Source: Micromonospora endolithica
GTDB lineage: Bacteria; Actinomycetota; Actinomycetes; Mycobacteriales; Micromonosporaceae
Direction of reading: 5' to 3'
Length of the DNA stretch: 64,000 nucleotides
Assembly: GCF_003626595.1 (NCBI RefSeq)
Contig: NZ_RBAK01000001.1
Span: 992,001 to 1,056,000 of the forward strand
The notes under the pieces were generated by a model. The model worked only from the letters and a program-made list of their open reading frames with translations. It had not been told where the DNA came from and searched no databases. Shown piece by piece: positions 1 to 9,047 of the stretch (the stretch's first letter is position 1; the number at the start of each line of letters is the position of its first letter). A program made the position numbers and the translations under genes.

Positions 1-573
1 GACCCGCTGCTCGGCCGGGGCTACCCGGACTCCGCCGCCGTCGACACCGGTGTCGTGCGCGCCGCAGACCTCGACGTCATCGCCGCGCCGCTGGACGTGC
101 TGGGGGTCAACTACTACAACCCCACCGGCGTACGCGCACCCGAGGACGGCTCGCCGCTGCCGTTCGAGCTGGTGCCGCTGGAGGGCTACCCGCGGACCGC
201 CTTCGACTGGCCGGTCGCCCCGGACGGGCTGCGCGAGCTGCTCGGCTGGCTGCACCGCACGTACGGCGCCGACCTGCCGCCGATCCAGGTCACCGAGAGC
301 GGCTGCGCGTACGACGACGCGCCGGACGCCGAGGGGCGGGTGCACGACCCGGACCGGATCGCCTACCTCGACGGGCACCTGCGCGCGGTGCGGGCCGCGA
401 TCGACGACGGGGTGGACGTGACCGGGTACTTCGTCTGGTCGCTGCTGGACAACTGGGAGTGGGCCGAGGGGTTCACCAAGCGGTTCGGGCTGGTGCACGT
501 CGACTTCGACACCCAGCTCCGTACGCCCAAGTCGTCGTACACCTGGCTCCGCGACCTGATCCGCGCGCGGTGA
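1..573 (+). CDS. GH1 beta-glucosidase, C-terminal part (cut by window edge)
   Basis: About 190 C-terminal residues of a family GH1 glycosidase, reading in frame from base 1; the start lies outside the window. GH1 enzymes are TIM-barrel retaining glycosidases, here probably cytoplasmic and acting on imported beta-glucosides. The nucleophile motif reads VTESG (Glu codon 295-297), a variant of the common TENG. The aglycone/glucose-contact block YFVWSLLDNWEWAEGF and the C-terminal GLVHVDF are typical of the family. The acid/base half (TFNEP-type motif) is not visible. The stop overlaps the GTG of the following MFS transporter by four bases, so uptake and hydrolysis are probably translated together. 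Family assignment is firm; the exact sugar is not known. Confidence 0.93.
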   Translation, partial: DPLLGRGYPDSAAVDTGVVRAADLDVIAAPLDVLGVNYYNPTGVRAPEDGSPLPFELVPLEGYPRTAFDWPVAPDGLRELLGWLHRTYGADLPPIQVTESGCAYDDAPDAEGRVHDPDRIAYLDGHLRAVRAAIDDGVDVTGYFVWSLLDNWEWAEGFTKRFGLVHVDFDTQLRTPKSSYTWLRDLIRAR

Positions 574-1841
574 CCACCGTCGACCCGACGCCGGCGTCGC
601 TGCCGGCGGCCCTCGCCGAACCCACCGCCGCCGTCGGACGGCGCTGGATCGCGCTGCTGGTCACCGCCAACCTCGGCGTCTGGATGGCGTTCTTCACCCC
701 GATCCAGGTGCTGCTGCCGCAGCAGCTGGAGGCGATCGCGCCGGACGACAAGGAGACCATGCTCGCCGTGGTCACCGGCCTCGGCGCGCTGGCCGCGGTG
801 CTGGCCAACCCGCTGGCCGGCGCGCTGTCCGACCGGACCTGCCTGCGGATCGCCGGCCGCGAGTTCGGCCGCCGGCACGTGTGGACCGCCGGTGGCGCGG
901 TCCTCGGCGCGCTCGCCCTGGTGCTGCTGTCCCAGCAGCGGACCGTGCTCGGGGTGGCGCTGGGCTGGGTCGCCGCGCAGGTCTGCTTCAACGCGATGCT
1001 GGCCAGCCTGACCGCCGCCGTGCCGGACCGGGTCCCGGTCGCCCAGCGCGGCGGGGTGTCCGGCTGGGTGGGCATCCCCCAGGCGGTCGGCCTGGTGCTC
1101 GGCGTGGTGCTGGTGACCGCGCTGGTCACCGGCACCGCCGCCGGGTACGTCGCGATGGCGGCGGTGGTCCTGCTGCTCGCGCTGCCGTTCACTCTGGCCA
1201 CCACCGACGACCCGCTGCCCCGGACGCACCGCCCGCCGCTGCGCGCCGTGCTGAGCTCGATGTGGGTGTCGCCGCGCCGGTACCCCGACTTCGGCTGGGC
1301 CTGGATCACCCGCTTCCTGGTGCAGCTCGGCAACGCCCTGGGCACCCTCTACCTGCTCTACTTCCTCACCGACGAGGTGAAGGTGGCCGACCCGGAGGGC
1401 GGGCTGCTCGTCCTGATCCTGCTCTACACCGCCGGGCTGGCCGCGACCGCCGTGGTGGCCGGGCGGCTGTCCGACCGCTCCGGGCGGCGGAAGGTCTTCG
1501 TGATCACCGCCGGCGGGGTCATCGCGGTGGCCGCGCTGCTGCTCGCCGTCGCGCCGGTCTGGCCGGTCGCGATGGCCGCCGCGCTGCTGCTCGGCGCCGG
1601 GTACGGGGTCTACCTGTCGGTCGACGCGGCGCTGATCACGCAGGTGCTGCCCCGGGCCGCCGACCGGGCCAAGGACCTCGGCGTGATCAACATCGCGAAC
1701 TCGGCGCCGCAGGTGCTCGGCCCGGCGATCTCCGCGCCGATCGTGGTCCACCTGGGCGGCTACCCCACCCTGTACGCGGTCACCGCCGCGGTCACCGTGC
1801 TCGGCAGCGTCCTGGTGCTCAACATCCGCTCCGTTCCGTGA
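570..1841 (+). CDS. MFS transporter, probably sugar/glycoside uptake
   Basis: A 423-residue major facilitator superfamily protein with about 12 hydrophobic segments. Loop motifs GALSDRT (after TM2, near residue 85) and GRLSDRSGRRK (near residue 300) are the usual MFS signatures in the two halves. The GTG start at 570 overlaps the upstream GH1 stop (GTGA), which fixes the start better than any upstream codon in the same frame. Coupling to a beta-glucosidase suggests import of a beta-glucoside by proton symport, similar to the sucrose/glycoside MFS carriers of actinobacteria; the substrate is inferred from context only. A GGGCCC hairpin repeat follows and may end transcription. Confidence 0.88.
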   Translation: MTTVDPTPASLPAALAEPTAAVGRRWIALLVTANLGVWMAFFTPIQVLLPQQLEAIAPDDKETMLAVVTGLGALAAVLANPLAGALSDRTCLRIAGREFGRRHVWTAGGAVLGALALVLLSQQRTVLGVALGWVAAQVCFNAMLASLTAAVPDRVPVAQRGGVSGWVGIPQAVGLVLGVVLVTALVTGTAAGYVAMAAVVLLLALPFTLATTDDPLPRTHRPPLRAVLSSMWVSPRRYPDFGWAWITRFLVQLGNALGTLYLLYFLTDEVKVADPEGGLLVLILLYTAGLAATAVVAGRLSDRSGRRKVFVITAGGVIAVAALLLAVAPVWPVAMAAALLLGAGYGVYLSVDAALITQVLPRAADRAKDLGVINIANSAPQVLGPAISAPIVVHLGGYPTLYAVTAAVTVLGSVLVLNIRSVP

Positions 1842-1883
1842 CGGCGTCCTCGGGGCGGCGCTCGCCGTCGCGCCGGTCCCGGC

Positions 1884-1937
1884 GTTAGGAAGGGACCCTT
1901 GTACAACGCCAGGCGATAACAAGGGGCCCTTCCTTAT
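1884..1937. repeat. GGGCCC-core dispersed hairpin repeat, copy 1
   Basis: Two imperfect inverted units of about 25 bases: TTAGGAAGGGACCCTT (first unit) and GGCGATAACAAGGGGCCCTT (second). Each half is itself near-palindromic and the two halves pair with each other. The element sits between the MFS gene and gltX. Four more copies occur in this window (15484, 19943, 46899, 54806). It is probably a mobile or recombinogenic REP/MITE-like element that also works as a transcription stop. Confidence 0.8.
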
Positions 1938-1967
1938 CGGCTCGCGTGCGGCCGTAGGCTGGGGGAC

Positions 1968-3377
1968 GTGACGGTACGTGTGCGCTTCGCCCCCTCCCCG
2001 ACCGGTATGTTCCACGTCGGCGGTGCCCGCTCGGCCCTGCAGAACTGGATCTACGCCAAGCAGCAGGGCGGGGTGTTCGTGCTCCGCATCGAGGACACCG
2101 ACGCGGCCCGCAACAAGCCGGAGTGGACCGAGGGCATCCTGTCCGCGCTGGAGTGGATCGGCATCGCCCGGGACACCTACGAGGGCCCCTACTTCCAGTC
2201 GTCGTACGCGGGCGAGCACCGGGCCGCCGCGCGACGCCTGTACGAGGGTGGCCGGGCGTACTACTGCGACTGCACCCGGGAGGCGGTGCAGGCCCGCACC
2301 GGTCCGCAGCAGCGGGGCTACGACGGCTTCTGCCGGGACCGGGGCCTGGAGCCGGGCGAGGGACGGGCACTGCGCTTCCGTACGCCGGACCAGGGCGAGA
2401 CCGTGGTAGTGGACCTGATCCGCGGCGAGCCCACGTTCGAGAACAAGCTGATCGAGGACTTCGTCATCGCCCGCGGCGACGGATCCCCGGTGTTCCTGCT
2501 GGCCAACGTCGTGGACGACATGACGATGGGGATCACCCACGTGATCCGGGCCGAGGAGCACCTGCCCAACACTCCCAAGCAGCAGCTGCTCTGGGACGCC
2601 CTCGGGGTGAAGCCGCCGGTCTGGGCGCACGTCCCGGTGGTGGTCAACGAGAAGCGGCAGAAGCTGTCCAAGCGCCGCGACAAGGTGGCCCTGGAGGCCT
2701 ACCGGGACGAGGGCTACCTCGCCGACGCGATGCGCAACTACCTGATGCTGCTGGGCTGGGCGCCGTCCAACGACCGGGAGATCGTGCCCTGGTCGGTCAT
2801 CGAGGAGGAGTTCCGGCTGGAGGAGGTCAACCCCTCCCCCGCGTTCTTCGACGAGCGGAAGCTGCGCGCGTTCAACGGCGAGTACATCCGGGCGCTGCCG
2901 GTGGCCGACTTCGTCGACGCCTGCCGACCGTGGCTGACCGGCACCGACACCATCGCGCCGCCGCCGTGGCAGCCGGAGGAGTTCGACGCGGACGCGTTCG
3001 CGGCGGTCGCCCCGCTGGCGCAGACCCGGATCGCGGTGCTCAGCGAGATCGTGCCGAACGTCGACTTCCTCTTCCTCGACAGCCCACTGATCGACGAGGC
3101 GGCCTGGGCGAAGGCGATGAAGGAGGGCGCGGGCGAGCTGCTCGACGCCGCGATCTCCGGATACGAGGCGCTGGAGTCATGGGACGCCGAGTCGCTGAAG
3201 TCGACGCTGGAGGCGGTCGGTGCCGAGCGTGGTCTCAAGCTGGGCAAGGCGCAGGCCCCGGTACGGGTCGCGGTGACCGGTCGCACGGTCGGCCTGCCGC
3301 TGTTCGAGTCCCTCGAAGTGCTGGGCCGCGACCGCACCCTCACCCGCCTCCGCGCCGCCCGCCTCCGCCTGTTCTGA
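1968..3377 (+). CDS. gltX: glutamyl-tRNA synthetase
   Basis: A 469-residue class I aminoacyl-tRNA synthetase that charges tRNA with glutamate in the cytosol. The HIGH motif appears as HVGG (residues 16-19, in [12 protein letters not shown]) and the KMSKS loop as KLSKR (residues 232-236). A CxC...YxxxC set (YYCDC and YDGFC, around residues 98-123) matches the zinc-binding insert of bacterial GluRS. Length is normal. The GTG start at 1968 is preceded by GGGGGAC. The gene stands alone between two repeats/other operons, so regulation by neighbours is not evident. Some actinomycetes carry a second copy; whether this is the housekeeping one cannot be told from the window. Confidence 0.95.
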   Translation: MTVRVRFAPSPTGMFHVGGARSALQNWIYAKQQGGVFVLRIEDTDAARNKPEWTEGILSALEWIGIARDTYEGPYFQSSYAGEHRAAARRLYEGGRAYYCDCTREAVQARTGPQQRGYDGFCRDRGLEPGEGRALRFRTPDQGETVVVDLIRGEPTFENKLIEDFVIARGDGSPVFLLANVVDDMTMGITHVIRAEEHLPNTPKQQLLWDALGVKPPVWAHVPVVVNEKRQKLSKRRDKVALEAYRDEGYLADAMRNYLMLLGWAPSNDREIVPWSVIEEEFRLEEVNPSPAFFDERKLRAFNGEYIRALPVADFVDACRPWLTGTDTIAPPPWQPEEFDADAFAAVAPLAQTRIAVLSEIVPNVDFLFLDSPLIDEAAWAKAMKEGAGELLDAAISGYEALESWDAESLKSTLEAVGAERGLKLGKAQAPVRVAVTGRTVGLPLFESLEVLGRDRTLTRLRAARLRLF

Positions 3378-3416
3378 CCGTCACCCGCACGCCGCGTCGA
3401 TGGGCGGTCGGCCCTG

Positions 3417-4091
3417 TCAGGGGCGGGGGTGGCGGCGGCGCAGGATGAGGGTGGCGGCCGTCGCGGCGGCCAGGGCCAGCACGGCGCCCAGCGCCCAGAG
3501 CCAGCCGCGTCCGTCGGAGTCCGCGCTCTCCCGCGCGGCGGGTACGACCGCCGTCGGGCTTCCGGCCGGCGCGCCGCCGGTGGCCGAGGTCCCGACCGGC
3601 GACGGTACGGCCGGCGCGGACCCACCCGGTGACGCCTCCGCCGAGGACGGCGCACCCGGGGCGGCGCTGGCCGCCCCGGTCGGCGGTGCGACCGACTCGG
3701 CCGGGGTGCCGGTGGTCAGGGTGAAGCGGATCTCCCCGTCGATCGGGTGGCCGTCGCTGGACGCCACCCGGTAGCCGACGATGTAGAGGCCCGCCGCTCC
3801 CGGCCGGAAGGGCACCGACACCCTGCTGCCGGAGAACGTGGGCGCGCCGCCCGCCGCCGCGACGTTATCCGGGCCGGTCACCGTGACCTTCGTCGTGGCC
3901 GCGTCGAGCTTGGCCAGGAAGCGGAGTTCGATCCGGGCCGGCGCCGCCGCCAACCGCGCACCGTTTCGCGGGTCGCTGCCGGTGAGCGAGTTGTGCGCGG
4001 CCGCCGGTGTCGCCGGCAGCAACGACACACCGAGCGCCACGCCGAACACGACTGGCCAGATCCGTACGAAACGTGGGACCCTGCCCCCCAT
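3417..4091 (-). CDS. CopC-domain copper resistance protein, membrane anchored
   Basis: A 224-residue exported protein. Residues 1-32 form a signal peptide (hydrophobic core, cleavage near AAAHN). The mature part begins with the copper-binding N-terminal His expected of CopC (AHNSLTGSDPRNG), and the second site motif SSDGHPIDG is present near residue 113. A Pro/Ala/Ser-rich linker of about 60 residues leads to one transmembrane helix (WLWALGAVLALAAATAATLI) and a basic tail. CopC proteins bind Cu(I/II) outside the membrane and pass it to CopD-type permeases; no copD is adjacent. RBS GGAGGGG lies just before the ATG. It could also be called YcnJ/YobA-like. Confidence 0.87.
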   Translation of the reverse strand: MGGRVPRFVRIWPVVFGVALGVSLLPATPAAAHNSLTGSDPRNGARLAAAPARIELRFLAKLDAATTKVTVTGPDNVAAAGGAPTFSGSRVSVPFRPGAAGLYIVGYRVASSDGHPIDGEIRFTLTTGTPAESVAPPTGAASAAPGAPSSAEASPGGSAPAVPSPVGTSATGGAPAGSPTAVVPAARESADSDGRGWLWALGAVLALAAATAATLILRRRHPRP

Positions 4092-4317
4092 GAACCCCTC
4101 CGTAAAGGTACGATCCGCCCGCTGATCAACGGCTGCTGCTCATTAGTCTGGCCCGGATCACAGATAGTTCCAATAACTGTTCCACGAGCTGCAACCGATC
4201 GACGTTCTGCGGAGTCTTGATGGTGGACACCCGACCTGCGGGTCCGGTCGCCGCTCCGCGACCGACCACACGTGACCTGCAGCGAAGCCATCCATCGAAC
4301 GGGGCGAGGAGGCGGCG

Positions 4318-4965
4318 ATGGTCGGACGGATGAGGCGGCTGGCAGGGGTGCTGGTGGGTGTTCTGGCGGCGGTTCTGCTCCCGCTGGGCCTGCCCGACCC
4401 GGCACGGGCGGCGCCCAAGCCGCCGCCCGGGGTGGAGATCACCGGGGTGGGGCTCACCGAGCCGCTACGGCTCACAGCGGACGCCCACGCGGCGCACGTG
4501 GCCGCGGTGATCGACCAGGTGAACTTCCTCGGGCGCACCGGCCGGGCCGCCGGCCCGAAGGCGGACGACCTCGGTCCGAAGTACACCATCGTGGTGTTCG
4601 CCGGCGACAAGGCGAAGCAGACCTACGACCTCTACCCGAGGGCGGCCGGCGGGCCACGGGTCTTCCGGCCGGCCAAGCAGCCGGACGCCCGCAAGACCAC
4701 CGCCGGATGGTTCCTCGGGCGGCTGAGCATGTCCGAGACGCTGCGTAACGCCGGTGTGCCGCTGGAGAAGCAGCTCGACACGGTCAGCGGAGGCGTGGGC
4801 GGCGGCGAACGGGTCATCCCGGAGGACTCGCTGAACCCGGCGAAGGGCATCGACGAGGCCCTCGGCGAGCTGCAACGCCTGTTGCTGCTCAACGTCGCGG
4901 TGATGCTGTCGATCACTGTCGGGCTCGCCGGGATCGCGCTGCTGATCCGCCGCCGCACCCGCTGA
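4318..4965 (+). CDS. secreted, C-terminally anchored protein of unknown function
   Basis: I do not recognise a family. The 215-residue product has an N-terminal signal sequence (residues 7-31, ending ARAAPKPPP), an extracytoplasmic region of about 140 residues, one transmembrane helix near the C-terminus (VAVMLSITVGLAGIALLI) and a short basic tail RRRTR. This type I arrangement would expose the middle region outside the cell. A GAGGAGG-like RBS precedes the ATG at 4318. It is divergent from the copC-like gene (226 bases between) and convergent with the next oxidoreductase gene. No catalytic motif is visible. Confidence 0.78.
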   Translation: MVGRMRRLAGVLVGVLAAVLLPLGLPDPARAAPKPPPGVEITGVGLTEPLRLTADAHAAHVAAVIDQVNFLGRTGRAAGPKADDLGPKYTIVVFAGDKAKQTYDLYPRAAGGPRVFRPAKQPDARKTTAGWFLGRLSMSETLRNAGVPLEKQLDTVSGGVGGGERVIPEDSLNPAKGIDEALGELQRLLLLNVAVMLSITVGLAGIALLIRRRTR

Positions 4966-4977
4966 TCCCCGCGACGC

Positions 4978-5904
4978 TCAGACCTCCAGGACGACCTTGC
5001 CCCGGACGTGTCCCGCCTCGACCAGGCGGTGCGCGTCGGCGGCCTCGGCCAGCGGGAACGAACGTCGTACCTGGACGGCCAGCCGGCCGGCGTCGACCAA
5101 CCCGGCGAGGACGCCGAGGTCCGCGGTCGACGGCTTGACGAACAGGTAGCTGCCGCCGACCCGGGCCACGTGCTCCGGGTCGGCCGTCGAGATCAGCCGG
5201 GCCGGGCGGGCGAGCAGTTCCGCCGACGCGTCGATGTCCTCGCCCCCGAACAGGTCCAGCGCCACGTCCACCCCGTCGGGCGAGAGCGCGCGGACCCGGT
5301 CGACCAGGCCCGCGCCGTACGCGACGGGCTCCGCGCCCAGCGACCGTACGTGGTCGTGGTTGGCCGGGCTCGCGGTGCCGATCACCCGGTCGGCACCGAG
5401 TGCCCGGGCGATCTGGACGGCGAGGTGACCGACACCGCCGGCCGCGCCGTGCACCAGCACCGTGTCGCCGGCACCGGTCCGGGCCAGTTGCAGTGCCTGG
5501 TACGCGGTGAGACCGGCCAGCGGCAGGGCGGCGGCCTCGGTCCAGGACGCCTGGACCGGCTTGTCGGCCAGCGCGCGCTCCGGCGCGGGGACGAGCTCGG
5601 CGTACGTGCCGTGCTGGATGTCGTCCCGCCGGCAGTAGCCGACGACCTCGTCGCCGACCGCGAACCCGGTCACCGCGGGGCCGGCGGCGGCCACCACGCC
5701 GGCCACGTCCCAGCCCGGCACCAGCGGGAAGTGGGTCGGGAAGGCGTCGGCGAGCAGCCCCTGGCGGACCTTGCAGTCGACCGGGTTCACGCCGGCGGCG
5801 CGGACCCGCACCAGGACCGTGTCCGGACCGACCGGCGGATCCGGCAGCTCCCGGAGCTTGAGCAGGTCGGGCGGGCCGTACTCGTCGATCGCGATCGCCT
5901 TCAC
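4978..5904 (-). CDS. NADPH:quinone reductase-type medium-chain dehydrogenase
   Basis: A 308-residue zinc-independent MDR enzyme of the quinone oxidoreductase group. N-terminal GroES-like domain (AAGVNPVDCKVRQG, PGWDVAGVV) and a Rossmann fold with the nucleotide-binding loop HGAAGGVGHLAVQ near residue 148. The Cys set for structural zinc is absent, as expected for QOR proteins. The start is taken as GTG 5904 (VKAIAIDEYG), the usual family N-terminus; GTG at 5913 is also possible. It probably reduces quinones or enones with NADPH in the cytosol. It stands alone, convergent with the previous gene. Confidence 0.9.
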   Translation of the reverse strand: MKAIAIDEYGPPDLLKLRELPDPPVGPDTVLVRVRAAGVNPVDCKVRQGLLADAFPTHFPLVPGWDVAGVVAAAGPAVTGFAVGDEVVGYCRRDDIQHGTYAELVPAPERALADKPVQASWTEAAALPLAGLTAYQALQLARTGAGDTVLVHGAAGGVGHLAVQIARALGADRVIGTASPANHDHVRSLGAEPVAYGAGLVDRVRALSPDGVDVALDLFGGEDIDASAELLARPARLISTADPEHVARVGGSYLFVKPSTADLGVLAGLVDAGRLAVQVRRSFPLAEAADAHRLVEAGHVRGKVVLEV

Positions 5905-5940
5905 ACCGACCACGCTAGCGGCCGGCCGGGCCCGGCAGGG

Positions 5941-6276
5941 TCAGCACCAGCGGCGTGGCGGCCGTTCCCGGCGGGCGGCGCGGTGGCGGGGACGGACCGG
6001 TCCGTGCCGGTGCGCCCCGGCCCAGCCGGGCAACCCGCTCAGGCAGCTCGTGGGCAGGTCGGCGGCCGGTTCGGCGGGCACGGTCGGATCGCCGGCCCGG
6101 GGCCGGGGCACCGGGCAGTCGTCGTCCGTGCGCTCGGGGACCCGACCACCGGCCGGCTCGGCCGGACCGCCGCCGCTCAGCCGTCGCTGGTGCTTCGCGC
6201 CCGCCGGCTGGTCGTGATGGCCCGGCCGGCAGGGCTCGCCCTGGGCGCAGCCGTGCTCGGCCTCCCCGTGCGCCAT
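5941..6276 (-). CDS. small hypothetical protein rich in His, Pro and Arg
   Basis: A 111-residue reading frame with a good ribosome binding site (GTGAGGAGAGCGGGG before ATG 6276) and strong GC preference at third codon positions, which argues that it is expressed. The N-terminus MAHGEAEHGCAQGEPC contains several His and Cys residues that could bind metal; the rest is Pro/Gly/Arg-rich and low in complexity, so probably disordered. No signal peptide and no known family. It lies between the quinone reductase gene and pyrE, all on the minus strand. The call rests on codon bias and RBS only. Confidence 0.45.
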   Translation of the reverse strand: MAHGEAEHGCAQGEPCRPGHHDQPAGAKHQRRLSGGGPAEPAGGRVPERTDDDCPVPRPRAGDPTVPAEPAADLPTSCLSGLPGWAGAHRHGPVRPRHRAARRERPPRRWC

Positions 6277-6398
6277 CCCCGCTCTCCTCACGCTCGCCGT
6301 GCCCTCGGGAATCGCCCCGCAGTGCCCTGTCACCGTACTGGCCGGCACCGACGAGTCGTGCAGCGCGTACCCCGGGTCGGGGAGGCCCCCGGCAGCCG

Positions 6399-6935
6399 TC
6401 ACCCGCGCTGGGCGTCGAGGTCGGCGCGGGTGAACAGAGCGGTCAGCCGGATGCCCTGGGCGGCGAGCGCCTCGGTGCCGCCCTCGGACCGGTCGATGAC
6501 GCAGAGCGCCTGGTCGATCCGGGCGCCCAGCTCCCGCAACTGGCCGGTGGAGATCACCACCTGCCCGCCGGAGGTGACCACGTCCTCGACGACCAGCACC
6601 CGCCGGCCGGCCACGTCGGCACCCTCGGCGAGCCGCGCCGTCCCGTACGCCTTGGCGGTCTTGCGGACGAAGGCGCACGGCAGGCCGGTGTGCCGGCCCA
6701 GCGCGGTGACCACCGGGATGCCGCCCATCTCCAACCCGGCCAGCACCTCGGTGCCGGGCGGCACCAGGGCGGCCAGCCGCGCGGCCACCCGGTCCAGCAG
6801 GCGGGGATCGGCCTCGAAGCGGTACTTGTCGAAGTACTCGTCGGCCACTCTTCCGGACCGGAGGGTGAACGTGCCGGTCAGCCGGCACGTGGTGGCGATC
6901 TCCCCGGCGAGGGCGGTGCTGTCTGCGTCCGTCAC
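6399..6935 (-). CDS. pyrE: orotate phosphoribosyltransferase
   Basis: A 178-residue enzyme of pyrimidine synthesis that joins orotate to PRPP to give OMP. The PRPP-binding motif VLVVEDVVTSGGQ is intact near residue 113, and the N-terminal LRSGRVADEYFDKYRFEADP matches PyrE. Length fits the short bacterial form. The GTG start at 6935 gives MTDADST. As in many actinobacteria it is not with the other pyr genes. It is divergent from the histidine kinase gene that follows, with 111 bases between. Confidence 0.95.
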   Translation of the reverse strand: MTDADSTALAGEIATTCRLTGTFTLRSGRVADEYFDKYRFEADPRLLDRVAARLAALVPPGTEVLAGLEMGGIPVVTALGRHTGLPCAFVRKTAKAYGTARLAEGADVAGRRVLVVEDVVTSGGQVVISTGQLRELGARIDQALCVIDRSEGGTEALAAQGIRLTALFTRADLDAQRG

Positions 6936-7046
6936 GGCTGGTCATTCTGGCAGGGCGACGGCGTACGCCCTTCGGTGGACACCGGCCGGCGCAGATCGTT
7001 CCCGGGGCGGAGCCGGGCCGCCGGCGGCTGTGATGGGATCGGGACC

Positions 7047-8237
7047 ATGCGACCACCGCCACGGTTCGGTTCCGGCACGCCGGGACGGGACCTCGTGCTG
7101 GCCGTCGGCTCGCTCGCCGGCGGCCTGGTCCTGTACGGCCTGGGCACCCAGCCGCAGCTGGACAACGCGGTCGACGTGCCGGAGACGGTGTTCCTGCCAC
7201 CGCTGGTGGCGGCGTGCGTGGCGGTCGGCCTGCGCCGGGTGGCGAGCCGGGCCAGCCTCGCCCTGGGCACCGTCGCGGTGGTGGTGGACGTGCTGCTGGG
7301 CGGCTCGTTGGCGACGATCCTGGTCTACACCCAGGTGCTCTACGACGCCTGCGTGTACGGGTCGCCGCGCACCTGGCGCTGGCTGTTGCGGATCACCGTG
7401 GCGCTCAGTGTGCTGGGCGCGGTGCTCGGCGTCGTGCTGCTGGGCCGCTGGGAAGGTGTCGGGTTCGGTACGCCGATGGCGGTGGCCGGGGTGCTGCCGG
7501 TACTCACCGGGATCAGCGTGCGCCAGTACCGGGACCAGGCCGCCGCCGAGCGGGCCCGCGCCGACCAGACGGCCCGGTTGGTGGAGCTGGACCGGCGGCA
7601 GGCGGTGGCCGCCGAGCGGGCCCGGATGGCCCGCGAACTGCACGACGTGGTCGCCAACCATCTCAGCGCGGTGGCCATCCACGCCACCGCGGTGCTCTCC
7701 GTGCCCAGCCTGGACCGGGCCCAGGTCACCACGGCGCTCCAGGTCATCAGGGAGAACAGCGTGCAGGGGCTGACCGAGATGCGGCAGATGATCGGACTGC
7801 TCCGGGAGCCCGCCGAGGGCGCGGCCGGCGACACCTCCGACGAGCCGACCCTGGCCCGGCTCGCCGAGGTCGGCGGTCTCGTCGACCGGGCCACCGCCGC
7901 CGGGCTGGCGGTACGCACCCGGTACGCGGGCGAACCCCGGCCGGTGCCGGTCGGCGTCGACCTTGCCGCGTACCGGATCGTGCAGGAGTCCCTGACCAAC
8001 GCGCTCAAGCACGGTGGCGGCGAGGCCGAGCTGGTGATCGCGTACGAACCGACGGGGTTGGTGGTGACCGTGGACAACGCGCTGCGCGCGGGCGACGCGG
8101 CGGTGAGCGGCGCGGGCGCCGGCCTGATCGGGATGCGCGAGCGTGCGGTGCTGCTCGGCGGGAGCTTCACGGCCGGGCCGCACGACCGGCGCTGGCGGGT
8201 CCGCGCGGAGCTGCCGACGTCGGACCCGACCCCGTGA
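7047..8237 (+). CDS. sensor histidine kinase, NarL/LiaS (HisKA_3) type
   Basis: A 396-residue membrane kinase. The N-terminal half holds four or five hydrophobic segments (residues 15-150). The dimerisation and phosphoacceptor motif ELHDVVANH has its His at residue 199. The ATPase domain follows, with the N box QESLTNALKHGG and the G motif GAGAGLIGMRERA. This is the HisKA_3/HATPase_c layout of kinases paired with NarL-type regulators. The ATG at 7047 is chosen because upstream codons in frame lie in non-coding sequence. The stop overlaps the GTG of the response regulator (GTGA), so the two are a translationally coupled pair. The stimulus is unknown. Confidence 0.92.
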   Translation: MRPPPRFGSGTPGRDLVLAVGSLAGGLVLYGLGTQPQLDNAVDVPETVFLPPLVAACVAVGLRRVASRASLALGTVAVVVDVLLGGSLATILVYTQVLYDACVYGSPRTWRWLLRITVALSVLGAVLGVVLLGRWEGVGFGTPMAVAGVLPVLTGISVRQYRDQAAAERARADQTARLVELDRRQAVAAERARMARELHDVVANHLSAVAIHATAVLSVPSLDRAQVTTALQVIRENSVQGLTEMRQMIGLLREPAEGAAGDTSDEPTLARLAEVGGLVDRATAAGLAVRTRYAGEPRPVPVGVDLAAYRIVQESLTNALKHGGGEAELVIAYEPTGLVVTVDNALRAGDAAVSGAGAGLIGMRERAVLLGGSFTAGPHDRRWRVRAELPTSDPTP

Positions 8238-8902
8238 CCGCCCCGGTGCGGGTGCTGCTCGCCGACGACCAGCCGGCGGTCCGGGCCGGGCTGGCGCTGA
8301 TCCTGACCGGCGCGCCCGACGTGGAGGTGGTGGCCGAGGCGGCCGACGGCGTCGAGGCGGTCCGGCTGTGCCGGTCGCTGCGCCCGGACGTGGCCGTGCT
8401 CGACGTCCGGATGCCCCGGCTGGACGGGATCTCCGCGACCCGGGAGATCGTCACCGCGGGTCTCGCCGACGTGCTGGTGCTGACCACGTTCGACCTGGAC
8501 GAGTACGTCTTCGGCGCGCTGCGGGCCGGGGCGGCCGGCTTCCTGCTCAAGGACACCGACGCCGAGGGGCTGGTGGCCGCGGTGCGGACCGTCGCCCGGG
8601 GCGAGGGCTTCATCGCGCCGGCGGTGACCCGGCGGCTGATCACCGCGTTCGCGGCCACCGCTCCGGGCGCCGACGCCGCCACCCGTAACGCCGTCGACGC
8701 GCTCACCCCCCGCGAGCGGGACGTGCTCGCCTGCCTGGGACTGGGGCTGTCCAACCAGCAGATCGCCGACCGGTTGGCGATGGCCGAGAGCACCACCAAG
8801 ACCCACGTCAGCCGGATCCTGCACAAGCTGGGCCTGCGCAGCCGGGTCCAGGCCGCCATCCTGGCCCAGGAACTGGCCCTCCCCACCCCACCCGCCCCCT
8901 GA
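8234..8902 (+). CDS. response regulator, NarL/LuxR family
   Basis: A 222-residue DNA-binding regulator. The receiver domain (residues 5-120) has the acid pair DD near residue 12, the phosphoacceptor Asp57 in VLDVRM, the Thr in LTTFD and the Lys in LLKD. The C-terminal LuxR HTH (LTPRERDVLACLGLGLSNQQIADRL, then TTKTHVSRILHKLGLRSR) binds DNA. It is coupled to the upstream kinase by a GTGA overlap and presumably takes phosphate from His199 of that protein. Targets are unknown; no transporter or enzyme follows in the operon. Confidence 0.94.
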   Translation: MTAPVRVLLADDQPAVRAGLALILTGAPDVEVVAEAADGVEAVRLCRSLRPDVAVLDVRMPRLDGISATREIVTAGLADVLVLTTFDLDEYVFGALRAGAAGFLLKDTDAEGLVAAVRTVARGEGFIAPAVTRRLITAFAATAPGADAATRNAVDALTPRERDVLACLGLGLSNQQIADRLAMAESTTKTHVSRILHKLGLRSRVQAAILAQELALPTPPAP

Positions 8903-8930
8903 CCCACCCGCACCCGCCCCGCGCCCGCAC

Positions 8931-9003
8931 CGCGATCTTGCACTTTGTGTCGGTGCGAACGACGCGTTTCGCCCGTAACGATGACCAAAAGTGCAAGATC
9001 GCG
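8931..9003. repeat. long perfect inverted repeat, 16-base arms
   Basis: Arms CGCGATCTTGCACTTT (8931-8946) and AAAGTGCAAGATCGCG (8988-9003) are exact reverse complements separated by 41 bases. The spacer is not repetitive. It lies between the response regulator gene and fasR. It lacks a U-tract and the loop is too long for a standard terminator, so it is more likely a copy of a dispersed repeat or a protein-binding/cruciform site. Confidence 0.75.
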
Positions 9004-9047
9004 GGCACGGGCACGGGCGCGGGACGGGGCGTGTCAGGCTGGGGTCT

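Noticed and set aside
363..2630. Long open frame of 755 codons on the minus strand
   Set aside because: It is antisense to the GH1, MFS and gltX genes, is very rich in Arg/Gly/His and has no family motif. High-GC DNA gives many such shadows.
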